The notes: generated by a model from the letters alone, not told the origin. DNA of 64,000 nucleotides from Chamaecyparis obtusa (GCA_027943335.1 BSBK01008833.1:30001-94000); one strand, 5' to 3'; positions 24,194-35,480 are shown, counted from the first letter of the stretch. A program made the numbers and translations.

Positions 24194-24951
24194 GGCCCGT
24201 TTGGTAGCGGGAATTAGGAAATGATGGATTTGATCAAATGCTGGAAAGGGTCAAATCATGGATTTGATAATCCGGTTTTTCATTTCCGAATTATTTTTGG
24301 ACCGTTTGGTTTCACTTTTAGAAACTGGAATTGGAATTTGAGTATGATTTTTTTTTTTTTTGAATTTAATAATTTATTTTTATTAATAGAATTGAATTTA
24401 AAATAGAATCGCGGACCGTTTTAAGCAGCCAATGTTGGTGGCAGACAACCAAGTTACAATCACTACAACCAAAATTCAACAAAAAATTTAGAAAATAAAT
24501 TCGAGAAAAAATTGAAAAAAATAAAAAATCAATTTTAAAAAAAAAAATTGAAAAAAAATTCCACAAAAAAATTTGTCAAAAAATTCGAAAAAAAATTCAG
24601 CAAAAAATTTGATTTTTTTTCGAACATAAATTTGAATAAACAACAAAGTTACAAACCACCCAGACAAAAAAATAATAAATTAAATCCCCCCACACAAATA
24701 AAAAATTAAAAAATTAAGTGTACACATGAAAAATTTAAAAATTTGTTTTCCCTCCATTCAAATTCCAATTTCAAATCTTAATTCCACCTTTTTAGATGGA
24801 AGATGTTAATGCTCATTTTGAACCAAAATGAGCATTAACACATTCCTATTCCATTTTCATATTGCACTGCCAAATTGAGGATTCGACGAAATGGGCAATA
24901 ACAAATGTCAATTTTAGGCAAATGTTGGAAATGGTCCACTACCAAACAGGC
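24194..24951. mobile_element. Tourist/PIF-Harbinger-like non-autonomous element (758 bp)
   Basis: Left end GGCCCGTTTGGTAGCGG and right end CCACTACCAAACAGGC form an imperfect terminal inverted repeat with one base missing on the right. TTA lies on both sides (24191-24193 and 24952-24954). TTA/TAA duplication and GG(C)CxGTTTGGT ends are typical of Tourist-like MITEs. No transposase ORF exists; the small ORFs 24221-24406 and 24566-24366 are low-complexity. The interior has phased A-tracts and a perfect hairpin (24804-24840). Confidence 0.72.
24804..24840. repeat. Perfect 17-bp palindrome with 3-nt loop
   Basis: TGTTAATGCTCATTTTG, loop AAC, then CAAAATGAGCATTAACA. It lies inside the Tourist-like element, off-centre towards its right end. 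Confidence 0.95.
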
Positions 24952-24954
24952 TTA

Positions 24955-25308
24955 GAGTAACCATTTTCCTTAAAGTTCTTCTAGTTCTTCTATGAATATT
25001 TTAATATATTTTTATTCTCATGAGAACTGTAGTTTTGGTTAAAAAAATATACTAGCTTCAAGCAAAGCATATGACAAACAAAGATGGTAGGTGTATCTTA
25101 TAGCTCATGTCTTTTCTTTGTGTGCCAATAGAAGAACCTTGAAATCATTTTTATATTAAACAAAAACCATTTTAATCATATCAAATGGAAAGTTTTTATT
25201 TGATGTCATTAAGTATATTGGTTAATGTTAATCATTCCAACCGCCTATAGGTCCATATGGCAGAGACAAATAGACTTTGACCTTTTATGGATAGAGTCTT
25301 TACGAATT
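24955..25308. other. Gene-free spacer
   Basis: AT-rich DNA in which nothing was recognised, between the Tourist-like element and MITE copy D. Confidence 0.5.
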
Positions 25309-25425
25309 GGACGCGGCTAAGGTCCCTACAAAATGCACTATTGACCAAATTTCAAATAACGAAAAACACAACAAATTTTTCACAAAATTTTCATCGTCTG
25401 ATCTTCATATTTTATGGTTGAAAAC
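25309..25425 (+). mobile_element. Mutator-like MITE, copy D, left part only
   Basis: GGACGCGGCTAAGGTCCCTA begins a segment that follows copy A closely (ATGCACTATTGACCAAATTT, then TTTTATGGTTGAAAAC). It stops abruptly at 25425, where the LTR at 25426 begins. The right part was not found in the window. Confidence 0.78.
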
Positions 25426-25615
25426 TGTTAAGGTTTTAGGATCATTTCAAATGTAATAGAACTATCTAATGTATGTCTTTTCCAAATGCATCAATCTTTT
25501 TGCATATATACATGACAAGGACAAGAAGAGACATGTCCCTTCATGGGACATGTCTATTCATTAATTTATTTTATCAATTTAACTATTTAGTTATTATGAG
25601 AATAATTATAATCTA

Positions 25616-25654
<39 letters not shown>

Positions 25655-25714
25655 TTTCTTATAATAATCATATAGTGAGTATAATTTATCTGACCAATTC
25701 TACAAACATCAACA
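25426..25714 (-). repeat. LTR (289 bp) of an otherwise unseen minus-strand retrotransposon
   Basis: The plus-strand ends are TGTTAAGG and CATCAACA (TG...CA). Just outside the right end, the minus strand carries AGCTAAGAGGGAG, a polypurine tract directly before TGTTGATG. The LTR is therefore a 3' LTR read on the minus strand, with the internal region to its right. It contains a TA run at 25620-25653. No matching second LTR was found in the window. Confidence 0.6.
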
Positions 25715-25839
25715 CTCCCTCTTAGCTAGGGAGGATAAATCAATCCAATGTCAACACTTAAGACTCTTGACAACATCAATTATATGATGTAAGCAATAAA
25801 GGCATCATCTGCATGATGTAATCAATAGAAACATAGTCT

Positions 25840-25998
25840 CAATGTCTGGATTGCCTCCATCGGCGATTCTATACACAAGTCCTAAGTGAATTGCCTCCAT
25901 CAGCGATTCTATTGACAAGTCTTGAGGTGGATTGCCTCCATCAATGATTCTATCCACAAGTCCTTAGGTGGATTGCCTCCATCAGCAATTCTATCTAT
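25840..25998. repeat. About 40-bp tandem repeat, four copies
   Basis: A unit with GATTGCCTCCATC, AGCGATTCTATCCACAAG and TC(C/T)T(A/G)AG is repeated four times with small changes. It lies about 130 bp inside the LTR and its polypurine tract, probably in the 3' untranslated part of that element. Confidence 0.85.
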
Positions 25999-26058
25999 TT
26001 GATATCTTGAGTATTGGCCTATCAGAATGTCAACACATGACATTCACCTGAGTACTCA

Positions 26059-26458
26059 AGAGTTCATAAAGATATCATCTCATGATATTGAGAGCATTGA
26101 CCTGCAGAATATCAACTCTCAAGATATTCACCAAGTGCTTAGAGTAATGGCCTACCAACATCAATTCTACTGATGTCCACCAAGTACTCGAGAGTTCATA
26201 AAAATATCATCTCATGATATTGAGAGCATTGACTTGCAGAATATCAACTCTCAAGATATTCACAAGTGCTTAGAGTAATGGCCCACCAACATCAATTCTC
26301 ATGATGTCCACCAAGTACTCAAGAGCTCATAAAAATATCATCTCATGATATTGAGAGCATTGGCCTACAGAATATCAAGTCTCATGATATTCACCAAGTG
26401 TTCAAAGTAATGGTCTGCAGAATATCAAGTCTCATGATATCCACCAAGTACTCAATAA
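26059..26458. repeat. About 131-bp tandem repeat, three copies
   Basis: AGAGTTCATAAA-type starts occur at 26059, 26191 and 26322. Each unit contains ATATCATCTCATGATATTGA, a TCAA(C/G)TCTCA(A/T)GATATTCACC block and a CCACCAAGTACTC end. Inside each unit is a shorter repeat of the type ‘ATATCAACTCTCAAGATAT’. No spacers are present, so this is not CRISPR-like. Confidence 0.85.
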
Positions 26459-26499
26459 ATGTTCATAGGTAATGTTCACTTACCATAAGAACATTCACA

Positions 26500-26612
26500 T
26501 CATCTATTATGGTATGTTTTAGCCATCACAATATGTCTATCATAATAGAAGATGTCATCTATCATGATTTGTTTCAATCATCACAAGATGTCTATCACAA
26601 TAGAAGATCAAG
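26500..26612. repeat. 56-bp tandem duplication
   Basis: CATCTATTATGGTATGTTTT (about 26500) and CATCTATCATGATTTGTTTC (about 26556) start two copies. Each ends in a CAATAGAAGAT-like segment. Confidence 0.75.
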
Positions 26613-27622
26613 TTATTGTAAGATCGTCACCTTCCAATAACTATTGCAAATACAAGTGATAATCATTTGGAAGTCCTCACTTCTGCATGATTCACACAGG
26701 GGGTAGGACCATTAAAACATTCATAATTCATTAGTATAATAATCAGTTATATCAATTTTACCTCATAAGTGTTTCACCTTAAATAGTGAACTCCCTCTCA
26801 ATCAATATGATCAAGATTGTCAAAAGTTGACTTAACCATTTGCCCCCTCTAAAGCTCAAGTTCATCAACTTTTTGACCTCTTTTGAAATGTCAGACTCCC
26901 TTTCCATCTAGTCTCAATCATCAATTTGTTTGCAAGCATCAAGTTCTTTCTCCCTTGAATGCAATTATCTTGTACTTCTATCTCGAAGGTATGTCAAAGA
27001 AAGGTTACAAATAGCTCACTAAACTATGTCGACCGGAAATACCAATGATAGAAGCATACAAGATTTTACTAACCAATAGTATAGCATTAATTACAAACTC
27101 AAAAAATCATGTTCATTAATAAAACATGAAATACTTATCTTTTATAAATTTGAAGTATTTCATTCTGTAAGGTGAGCCCATATAGAAAATATATGAAATT
27201 CACAGATTGATGTCATCGTTCTCAAACATTACTAGAATAATAATAATAATAAAGCATTTCTCATAATAGGGACAATTAAATTTATGAGCTATTCACTTCT
27301 ACATTGAAACACTTGATTGCTCACACATCATCATTCTACCAATTAAATTTATGAACTACACAAAAATTGACGAAACACATCTCTAATTGAATTTTCACAC
27401 CAAAGTACAATTACTAATACTAATTTATATTTAAACAAATGCATAAATTATTATATATTATGTATATACCAGCTAGGTAATATTACTACAAAGACAAATA
27501 CTAACTATTACAGAACACTAATTAATAATTAAAGTATCATATATACCATTTATACGATATACCATGTCAATATATACTGCCCAAAAGTGAAGCAAGGGCC
27601 ATTTAGACCCTCTGTGCGCAGG
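26613..27622. other. Gene-free AT-rich stretch
   Basis: No domain or repeat end was recognised. A short (AAT)n run lies at about 27238-27252. Confidence 0.5.
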
Positions 27623-27633
27623 ATTCCACAGTT

Positions 27634-28014
27634 CTAACTGTTGACGACTTGCGAAAGAACCGAACTCATTTCTAACACGTTTTCGGTTTCTACTATCCAT
27701 CCTACTGGGTAACATCCTCCTCGTGACTCTAAGAAGTGTATGTGGGTGTAGAAGCACATCGCCTCATCATATTTAAAGTCATCAAACACCTCTGATTCTT
27801 TTGGCCACATTAGTATATGCACGGACAATGGCCTGAAACAGTTGATGTTGAGAGTATCGCCAAGTACGTAAGTATGACCAAGCAATGTTACTTCAATCTT
27901 ACTGTGATGTGTTATAAGAACCAGCGAAATTGCACCCTTGGTATACCGATGAGTAAAGTAATTTTCCTTTTTCCTGCCTACAGTGTCCCGTAAATCTGCA
28001 GCTGCATGTCGGCC
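27634..28014 (-). CDS. Unidentified exon-like ORF
   Basis: The minus strand has a well-mixed coding-like stretch of about 126 codons. Upstream of GRHAAADLRDT lies a T-run, then GTGCGCAG, which fits a 3' splice site in phase 0 at 28015. The ORF would then be an internal or last exon ending at the stop at 27634. Visible pieces are YTKGAISLVLITHHSKIEV, LLGHTYVLGDTLN, RPLSVHILMWPKESEVFDD and YPVGWIVETEN. I do not recognise the family, and no partner exon is visible nearby. GC content is higher than in the flanks. It could be a gene fragment captured or stranded among repeats. Confidence 0.35.
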   Translation of the reverse strand, partial: GRHAAADLRDTVGRKKENYFTHRYTKGAISLVLITHHSKIEVTLLGHTYVLGDTLNINCFRPLSVHILMWPKESEVFDDFKYDEAMCFYTHIHFLESRGGCYPVGWIVETENVLEMSSVLSQVVNS

Positions 28015-28029
28015 CTGCGCACATTTCAA

Positions 28030-28931
28030 AAAAAAAGTGTCAATTAATAATCTTTATCTTGGTTAGGTGTTTTTTAAAATCTTTGATATTCAGCAGATTA
28101 ATCTTTTATGATTGATGATGCTGATTTCACCATCAGTATGGGGAGTGTTCATAATGCTAATTTTAGTGTCTTCAATATGCAATGGGTATGTTGAAAAAGC
28201 ATGAAAGGTCGGTCAGGAAAAAATTGGGTCTATTTTTTAAAAGGAATAATGTGTTCAGATTTAAACCTTTATCTAATTTATTGAATTTTTTTAATTTAAA
28301 TTCTTCTTTAAATATTTTCTTCTAGCTTTCACTCATTTTGAAAATCAATTGTTTTTACAAAACAATGAGGGAAAACTAAACTAAAATAGAAAATGCCAAT
28401 TTTGCAAAATTGAGCTTGTGGAAGATTATCCAACACGAAGAGATTCTCCCAACAATAAAATCACTTGTCAAAACTAAAAATAAAATTGACATTTTAATAA
28501 TCTAGATTGCATGTGAACCTACATTCTCGTAAATCATTAAAGATTAAGCCAACCATGATCCCTACTCTACAAGGATATCCAAGAGTATACTCTAATAGAA
28601 AAACTAAATTCTTATAAACCATCTATTTTTACATTCTTTTGATACATAATCTATTTTCAATTAGAAAAATTGTTACAAAAATAACATAATTCTATTCACG
28701 GCCAAAGGTATAACTTGTTCAAAATGATTTGAATGAGCCGATAAAAGGGATAGAAGTATTTTTTTCTATTGGGACCTAGACATGATTTCATCATACACAC
28801 TCTTGTATGTCCATATACACATTCAGAATTTTAGATGAGGATAAGTTCAACTTACACACAAAATATTATCTTAGACATTCTTCTCTCTTTCTCGAGAAAA
28901 AGAACAGGGGTTATAAAATGTGTTCTACATA
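28030..28931. other. Gene-free AT-rich stretch
   Basis: Nothing was recognised. Confidence 0.5.
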
Positions 28932-29425
28932 TATCAATTGCATTTATTGTGATATTGCTATCATGATTCAACTATGTAGTTTCTGAGTCAAATTCATTGA
29001 CCCATGTTTCATGAGCGTGGTTAACAAAATCTCATCTCTCATGGGAATGAATGGAACACTTAACACTCATTGCATCTAGGTGACACTTTCAAAGTTGAAG
29101 CACCAAGAGGGCATCGATCCCAGTACTAACTAGCTCAAGTATGCTTAACCATGGAGTTTCCTCCAAGGTTAAGCCCACTTTGCTTGCAACCCCATTTGCA
29201 TCACCTTTCTGAGCATCACATAGATGCAATGAGTGCTAAGTGATCCATTCATTAATGAGTGTCAAATGTTCTATTCATTCTTGTGAGAGATGGGATCTTG
29301 TGAACAACTACTTATGAAACATGGGTCAATGAGTTTGACTTAAAAAATACACAGTTGAATCTCGATAGCAATATCACAATTTGACTTGCTGTGAAAATAT
29401 CTCCTACTTATCAATTGTATTTATT
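28932..29425. mobile_element. Foldback element with 17-bp flanking repeats and a 5S-like core
   Basis: The left arm (about 28945-29085) and right arm (about 29222-29380) are imperfect inverted copies. Both contain TGTGATATTGCTATC, CATTGACCCATGTTTCAT and CACTCATTGCATCTA in mirrored order. The flanks TATCAATTGCATTTATT (28932-28948) and TATCAATTGTATTTATT (29409-29425) match at 16 of 17 bases and look like a target duplication of retroposon length. The centre also pairs (GCTTAACCATGGAG with CCTCCAAGGTTAAGC). No ORF is present. Confidence 0.7.
29094..29161 (-). ncRNA. 5S rRNA-like segment (degenerate, internal promoter region)
   Basis: The minus strand reads AACTCCATGGTTAAGCATAC then TTGAGCTAGTTAGTACTGGG then ATCGATGCCCTCTTGG. 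Plant 5S rRNA in the same order has AACTCC, GTTAAGC, CTTGGGC, AGTAGTACT, GGATGGGTGACC and TGGGAAG. About two thirds to three quarters of positions agree by eye over some 62 bases. These cover the A box and much of the C box of the internal polymerase III promoter. The 5' third of 5S rRNA is not recognisable. It is most likely a 5S-derived retroposon or pseudogene piece, not a working rRNA gene. Confidence 0.55.
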
Positions 29426-31436
29426 TCAAATTTCTTAAGTCAATATATCCAATATGAATGTATCTACAAATTACATCATGACTTTAATTTTTCTTATGAG
29501 ATGATATCAATTGTGGGGCTGCATCCTTTGTATTAAAATATTAAAACTTTGCATTTGTTTACAATCATATAAATCCATCAATAGACTAGAAGAAACCCCT
29601 TCCCGAAACACCATATATTAGCAGATGGAGCATGAACTAGAGAAAAGCCAACAACATAAAAGGAAAAGAATAAAAACCTTAACAAACCCTTACATTTCTA
29701 GCTCTTAGATGGCAAAAAAATTAAAAAACCATAATAATAATAAAAAAAATAATAACTAATATAGATCATATATCTAGCAATTGTTCTTAAACTATAAAAC
29801 AACTATACAACAACTGAACCAAAATGGGACAGAACCCTCATCCTCAAATTTTATGATGCCCACACTTCACAATGACCAACTTGGCTTTGAAGACACATTC
29901 TAGGCCACAATTGGCATGAAACTCTAAGGTTGCAATATCCTCCTCTTCTACTTTCACAACTTCCTCACTAATCTCTTCTACAATGTCCATTCCAAACTTA
30001 CCCTCATCCTTTTTGAGACCCACCAACCTTTCTTCCTTGAGATAATTCTAAAAGTACCCATCCATTCCTTCTGGCACCATCCTAAACATCATCTTTAGGA
30101 AAGATACACTCCTCTCAACCGCAAGCCTCCTCTGCAAAAGAACAAAAGGGTCCAAGGAATGTATCAATGGTTACATGGCTACCTCACTCTCATGGAAATG
30201 CACAATATAGTAGTCTTTAGGCAGAGCAATTCCACACTCACAGTCAAAATGCATCGTCTAATTCCCCTAGAAAGTGCTACAAACCAACCTTTTTCACACG
30301 GCCCTTGCAGTTCTCTTCATTTCATCCATGTTCAACATAGTTGCAAGAATCATCAAGAAGACATCAATGACAACTCAATGGTTATGGTTTTTCTTTATAA
30401 AAAAAAAAACATCCCCGAGCACTACCTTGATAGTGTCAAGTAGAAAACCAAGTAAGTGCTCCTCAACCTCTTGTTAGATCCTCTCCTAAGAATGACATCC
30501 ATATCTTTTTATATACTAAGTGTAGTGGTGCGTCCATAGATGTTGCTAACTGCAAATAACCTATCGTCCAACCAAGTGACTAACCAACACACTACCAAGA
30601 GGAAAGATGAATTTAACTTGGGCTAACAAATTTCAATCTCAAAATTTATTGAAATAAAATCAATAATCCTTCATCCAGATACACTACACATGTCCCTCGT
30701 CATTAATACAAACTATTTCAATCTTGGGGAAAGAAAACTTAATGATCCAAACAACAGACATGCCAAAAGCCCAATGCTAGAATGACAAAGGATCAACGAA
30801 GATAGCCTATAAAGTTTCCACATGGAAACTCCACCTTGCTCCCCTTGAAGGAAGGCCTGCACCACAAGTTTTTTCAAAAGGTCATAACAGATGAGAAACA
30901 AGCCACGTTGGGAGCAAGGGAGTTAGTTTTCTTGTAGCTCCATTACATCACATGATTTGAAATTGATTCCCATCTCCTCAAATGCTTGACTACCTCCACC
31001 TTGAATGACACAATCATCATATCGTAACTCTTTCCAACAGGAAATAAAAACTCTGAGAAGATGGGCAATATTTTAAAATGACCAAATTGATTATTTAACT
31101 CCCAAATAGGTGATATCCATTTTCATAATTTCAAATTTGGGGTGGCTTTTTATCAAACTGTACAAATTATAATAATAGAATCTCCTTACAAGTGTAAATT
31201 TTTTCCTTTCAATTTAAGCCCACACTTCAACATTAGCTATGCTACTCATAACTCTACATCATTACTAGTCATGATTCACAAGATTTCAAATTTCTCACTC
31301 AATATATTCCATGTATGGTCCTTGGCTACACAACGTAAATTACTCAAGTATGGGTTTTCTTTCGAAGATCCATCAAAGTTGATCTTCACCCATCACAGCT
31401 TTAGGGAAATACACCTAAATCACCTCCTACTACCTA
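29426..31436. other. No recognised gene
   Basis: Openings of 60-105 codons exist on both strands (for example 30026-29844 minus with a run of Glu/Val, and 31142-31459 plus). None shows a family motif. Segments at 29.8-30.5 kb look compositionally like old coding sequence but could not be assigned. Confidence 0.4.
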
Positions 31437-32225
31437 GACCATGGTTTCCAACTTGGTAGAAATTTCATTGTGGACATCCCAAAGGGAGAGAAAATGAAAA
31501 AGAAAAATAGCTTAAAAGTAAAATTATACAAATTATAATATTTTGGGTTATGTTAATATCTCTTCCAGGGCTATAGATGCCCAGTGGGAAGTAGACCTAT
31601 GCTAACAGAAAACAAGGCAGTATCCTTGATAGAGCTATAGACGCCTGCTTGGAAAGAAAGCTCTATTCGGTCAGCTATGGGAGATCATCTAACTATGTAG
31701 CTTAAATTTGAGATGAAATTACTCCTTAGATCTCCTCAAAAGAAGGAAGAAATTCAAATACTCACACACACTAGAATAAATTTATAATCTAACTTTCTTG
31801 ATGAAAAGATTTATACCCAGTCTATTGGTTAAAGCTCCTACTACCACTTTGGTTTCCAAACTGGTGGTGAGTTCATTGGTGACATCCCAAAGGAAGAGAA
31901 AATAAAAATGGACTTAAAAGTAAAATTACCAAAATCATAAAATTTGAAATCATGCTAGTATCTCTGCTAGGGCTATGGGCACTTATCTGACAATATAGCT
32001 ATGCTAATGAAAACCAAGGTGATATTCTTGTTGGGGCTATGGACGTTAGTCTAGAAACAAGGCTCTATCCAATCGGCTATGAGATATCCTTTAACTATGT
32101 ATCTTAATGTGGAGATGAGATCACCTCAAAAGAAGAAAGAAATTAAAACACTCACACTCACTAGAAAGAATTTACTTGATGAGAAGATGCATCCAAAGTC
32201 TCTTGGTTAAAGCCCTAGCAACTCG
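31437..32225. repeat. Direct tandem duplication, unit about 400 bp
   Basis: GGTTTCCAACTTGG (31443) and GGTTTCCAAACTGG (31851) open two copies 408 bp apart. Shared landmarks in order are GACATCCCAAAGG, CTTAAAAGTAAAATTA, TCT(T/G)C(C/T)AGGGCTAT, GGCTCTAT-type, CTCAAAAGAAG and TTGGTTAAAGC. The second copy has small deletions, so the period shrinks to about 378 at the end. Confidence 0.85.
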
Positions 32226-32561
32226 ATATGCCCATAGTAAATCTTATTCATTAAGTTGATGAATTTTATGCATTTCCTAGTCTTCTAGATTAGGTGCATG
32301 TCTCATTATCATTTTTGATAGCCAACCATTGTAATTTTTATTGACTATCCAAATTTTAAGGTTTTTGTTACAAGTGTCCCTTCTAGTCAAACTTGCATCC
32401 TCACTTTCCTACAACCTGCACTCTACCCTTTTGCAAATCTTGCTTAAATATGATGAAAAGTTCTCATTTGTACCATATTTCCTCTTGAGATTACTCACAT
32501 TAGACCTTTTCGATGATAGGAAATATCAAATAACAACAATGGACAAATGTACCCAACACAA

Positions 32562-34134
32562 TGTAATGTCCCCTTCCCAACAATATGCCATTTTGATGCC
32601 TGTTTAGTCTATCTACCAATGTGGATAGGCTAATGGCTTCTTTATGTAGGATGCCAGCCAGTCACAGGGTTACGTGAGAAAATATTTATTCTCTGAGCTC
32701 TATTTATAAACTCAAAATCACTTTATTTTATAAATTATTATTATAAAGTCACTTTATGTCTTATTATAAATTCAGTTTATATTTTAAAGTTACTTTACTT
32801 TATAAAAGTGATCACTTAAGTGAGCTTTTATCCCACATGGCTTAGTTTTGTGTGTTTGCACTCACTTTGAGGTTATAAAAGCAAAAGGTACACCTTGGAA
32901 AAATGACCGCGAGAAAATATAAAATAAAGAAAAAAGAAATATGGTTACTTCGTGACTGGTCATTTCTAAGGACACAAACCCTTAGGAATTTGAGAAGAGA
33001 TTGGACGTAGCCCCAGCTCTCTTGAAGGTGGAAGCATTTAGTTTTCACATTGAGCTTCATTGCATTGGTAAGAGGAACTTTTCATTTTCAGCATTGTTCA
33101 GAGTTGAAAAAATAAGTGGTACTCCAACATTGCTAAACATCAACATCTATAGCTAGTTATTAATCAAAGGGGAATCCATTAGCAGTAACTTTGATATTTT
33201 CATTGATACACATCGATATGTACTCAGTATTAGAAAATGACAACCTAGATAGCAAGTTCGTCTCTTTCTATATTGGAACCTTGGGTCAGGTCAATAGCTC
33301 ACGACATAGCAGGAGAACATCAAAGTTGAGAGTGTGTAACACCCAAGGATTGGGCAACAGTCATCTTTCTCTTCCTTGAGTCCATGCAAGTCAAGAACTT
33401 TGTCATTCCCTCATAGCTCACTCATGGGTAACAGTTAGTGACAACTCTATAAGGTGTGGTTGTAATCTAAGGCCTACAATCGCGTGACCACGCCATGCAC
33501 GTGCAGACCATGAAGCTAGAAATGTGAGAGGGAGTTGTCTACATGATTGGTTCTAGAATCAGGTTGGTGTGGGTATCACCAGTAATGACTATCGTTTAGA
33601 GGACTGTATCATACCTACGACCCAGCCATCAAGTCTATCGTGTAGTGTATGAAGCTGCCAACAAATAGGGATCGTGTGGAGGGAAGAAACACACACGCAA
33701 CACATAATACATCATGCAACTACATGACTGCTAAAAGGGTGCCAATCCCATACGGTTGGTACTGTTATTACTCCTACAATTGTATTTAAGTTTTGCACAA
33801 TATCTAGACTATATGTCTAGTGTGAAGTTGATCATTTGATATCACAGTGAAATAAAGAAATATATTTTAGGAGTTGAATTTAATCTTTGTAGTCTTGGTA
33901 TTGTATTAATGGTATTTTTCTATTCTTATGCTTAGGAAAACATATAAGTTGAAATCTGGACAGAATCATATACACCAACCACTAAACAATGGTAGACAAA
34001 TAAGCATCCTTAATGCCACAAATTGGTCAGACATACAACATCATCTAAAACAATCCACATTGTCCATAAATTCAGTTCAAATTCACTCACCTTATAAATC
34101 AGAGTTTGTTAGAAATAGTAGAAAGGATATTATA
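32562..34134 (+). repeat. 5' LTR of the chromovirus (1,573 bp)
   Basis: It starts TGTAATGTCCCCTTCC and ends GGATATTATA; the final CA is mutated to TA (compare the 3' LTR). A TATA box, GGTTATAAAAGCAAAAGG, lies at about 32872-32889 and probably marks the polymerase II start. Confidence 0.9.
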
Positions 34135-34135
34135 G

Positions 34136-34147
34136 TGGTATCAGAGC
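34136..34147 (+). other. Primer-binding site, initiator tRNA-Met
   Basis: TGGTATCAGAGC starts one base after the 5' LTR and is a perfect copy of the plant initiator tRNA-Met primer site. Confidence 0.92.
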
Positions 34148-34339
34148 TAGCGATCTTGCCAGCCTAGTGGGCATTTCTTTATAGCCTAGGTAATGTTGTC
34201 CAGACATGCATAATAGACACAGGGAATATAATTTCAAACATAACAAGGCTGAACAGGGACAACTTGAACCGTTAGTGTAGGTGGATATAGAGGAGAGTCA
34301 TACCGAGGCAAACGAGGAAATTGTTTTTGAACAAGGCAC

Positions 34340-35480
34340 TCGGGATACAAGCATGGCAGATGAGGATAGAGAGGTTAGGGAAACAATGAGGGCTATTTGT
34401 GACTGAAAGGATCACATCACTGATGTGGTACACCAGCTTAGAGGGGTTATTCAATAGTTGATAGTGACACCCATGAGGCCCTCGATCCATCACAGTGGTG
34501 GTAGCAGTGTAGCAAGGTCACCTAGAGTTGTGAGAGCAGGCACTCATACTATAGATAGGCCCCTTAAACCCACTTTTACAATTAATAATGCAGAGGATGA
34601 GGTAGCCCAGTCGGAGGTAGCAACAGGCCTTCTGAATAATGTTTTAGCCATGCACGATGAGTGGGAGATGTTACTTGATAGAGTCAGGGCTGACTTGACC
34701 TTTGTCTAGTACATGGCACAGAAGAGGGAATTTGGTAGAGCACAACATGATAGGAGACCTAGGGATCAGAACAGAGACCTTAAGCATGCCATGAATAAAT
34801 TGACCCTTTCTACTTTTGATGGTAGTGGTAAAACATCCGCGAGAGCTTGGATTCACAAGCTAGATACCATCCTGACCCTAAAACCCATGTTAGAGACGAA
34901 GGCGATTAAGTTCACAACCATGCATTTAGATGGTGTAGAATATGATAACATGCTTTGACCAAAAGGACATTGAGGTCTATTACAAAGAGTTAGCCTAGTT
35001 GAGACATAGTGGATCATTGGACCACTATATTGATGAGTTTCAAAGAATATCCATCATTGGTCCGAATATGGCAGAGAAGAGGAAGGTAATGTTTTTTATT
35101 GAGGGATTATAGGACAGATTCAGAGGGCTGGTTAGAGTCCTCAAGCTGAGCACACTGGATGACACTATTAAGTTAGCACATGATTTGGATTTGTCTTCTT
35201 CCATCCTACAGTTACCAAAGAAAACCTTCAAGGGATCTTCTTCATTTCAGAAATATAAAAATTAGAATAAGAGCACGCCTCCTAGACTTAACTTTGAGAC
35301 TCGAAATCAGTTGAGAAGAAAGAAGCTATGCTTCACATGCAGAGAGCCTTGGGCTCCAGACCACAGGTGCCTTGGTAAAGGCAAGATACACTACATTGAG
35401 GTGGTATCTGATGATGATTGTGAACAGCAAGAGGGCAGCGATGATGAGGACGATGATGAGGAGGCTCGGGTTGAGCATTC
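34340..35480 (+). pseudogene. Chromovirus Gag with zinc knuckle, broken
   Basis: Pieces in order are 34458-34709, 34713-34958 (KLTLSTFDGSGKTSARAWIH, the usual ‘F DG...A..W’ Gag block) and a stretch near 35010-35270. The 35010-35270 stretch contains HYIDEFQRISII and FRGLVRVLKLSTLDDTIKLA. The knuckle at about 35330 is CFTCREPWAPDHRC, complete in Cys and His and typical of plant gypsy Gag. An acidic tail follows. The start near MADEDREVRETM at about 34354 is a guess. Stops at 34709-34712 and 34956 break the frame. Confidence 0.82.

Noticed and set aside
25840..26458. Possible CRISPR-like array
   Set aside because: Units are directly joined with no unique spacers; ordinary tandem repeats in plant DNA.
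34136..34147. tRNA-like match
   Set aside because: Only 12 bases; it is the retrotransposon primer-binding site and no cloverleaf follows.
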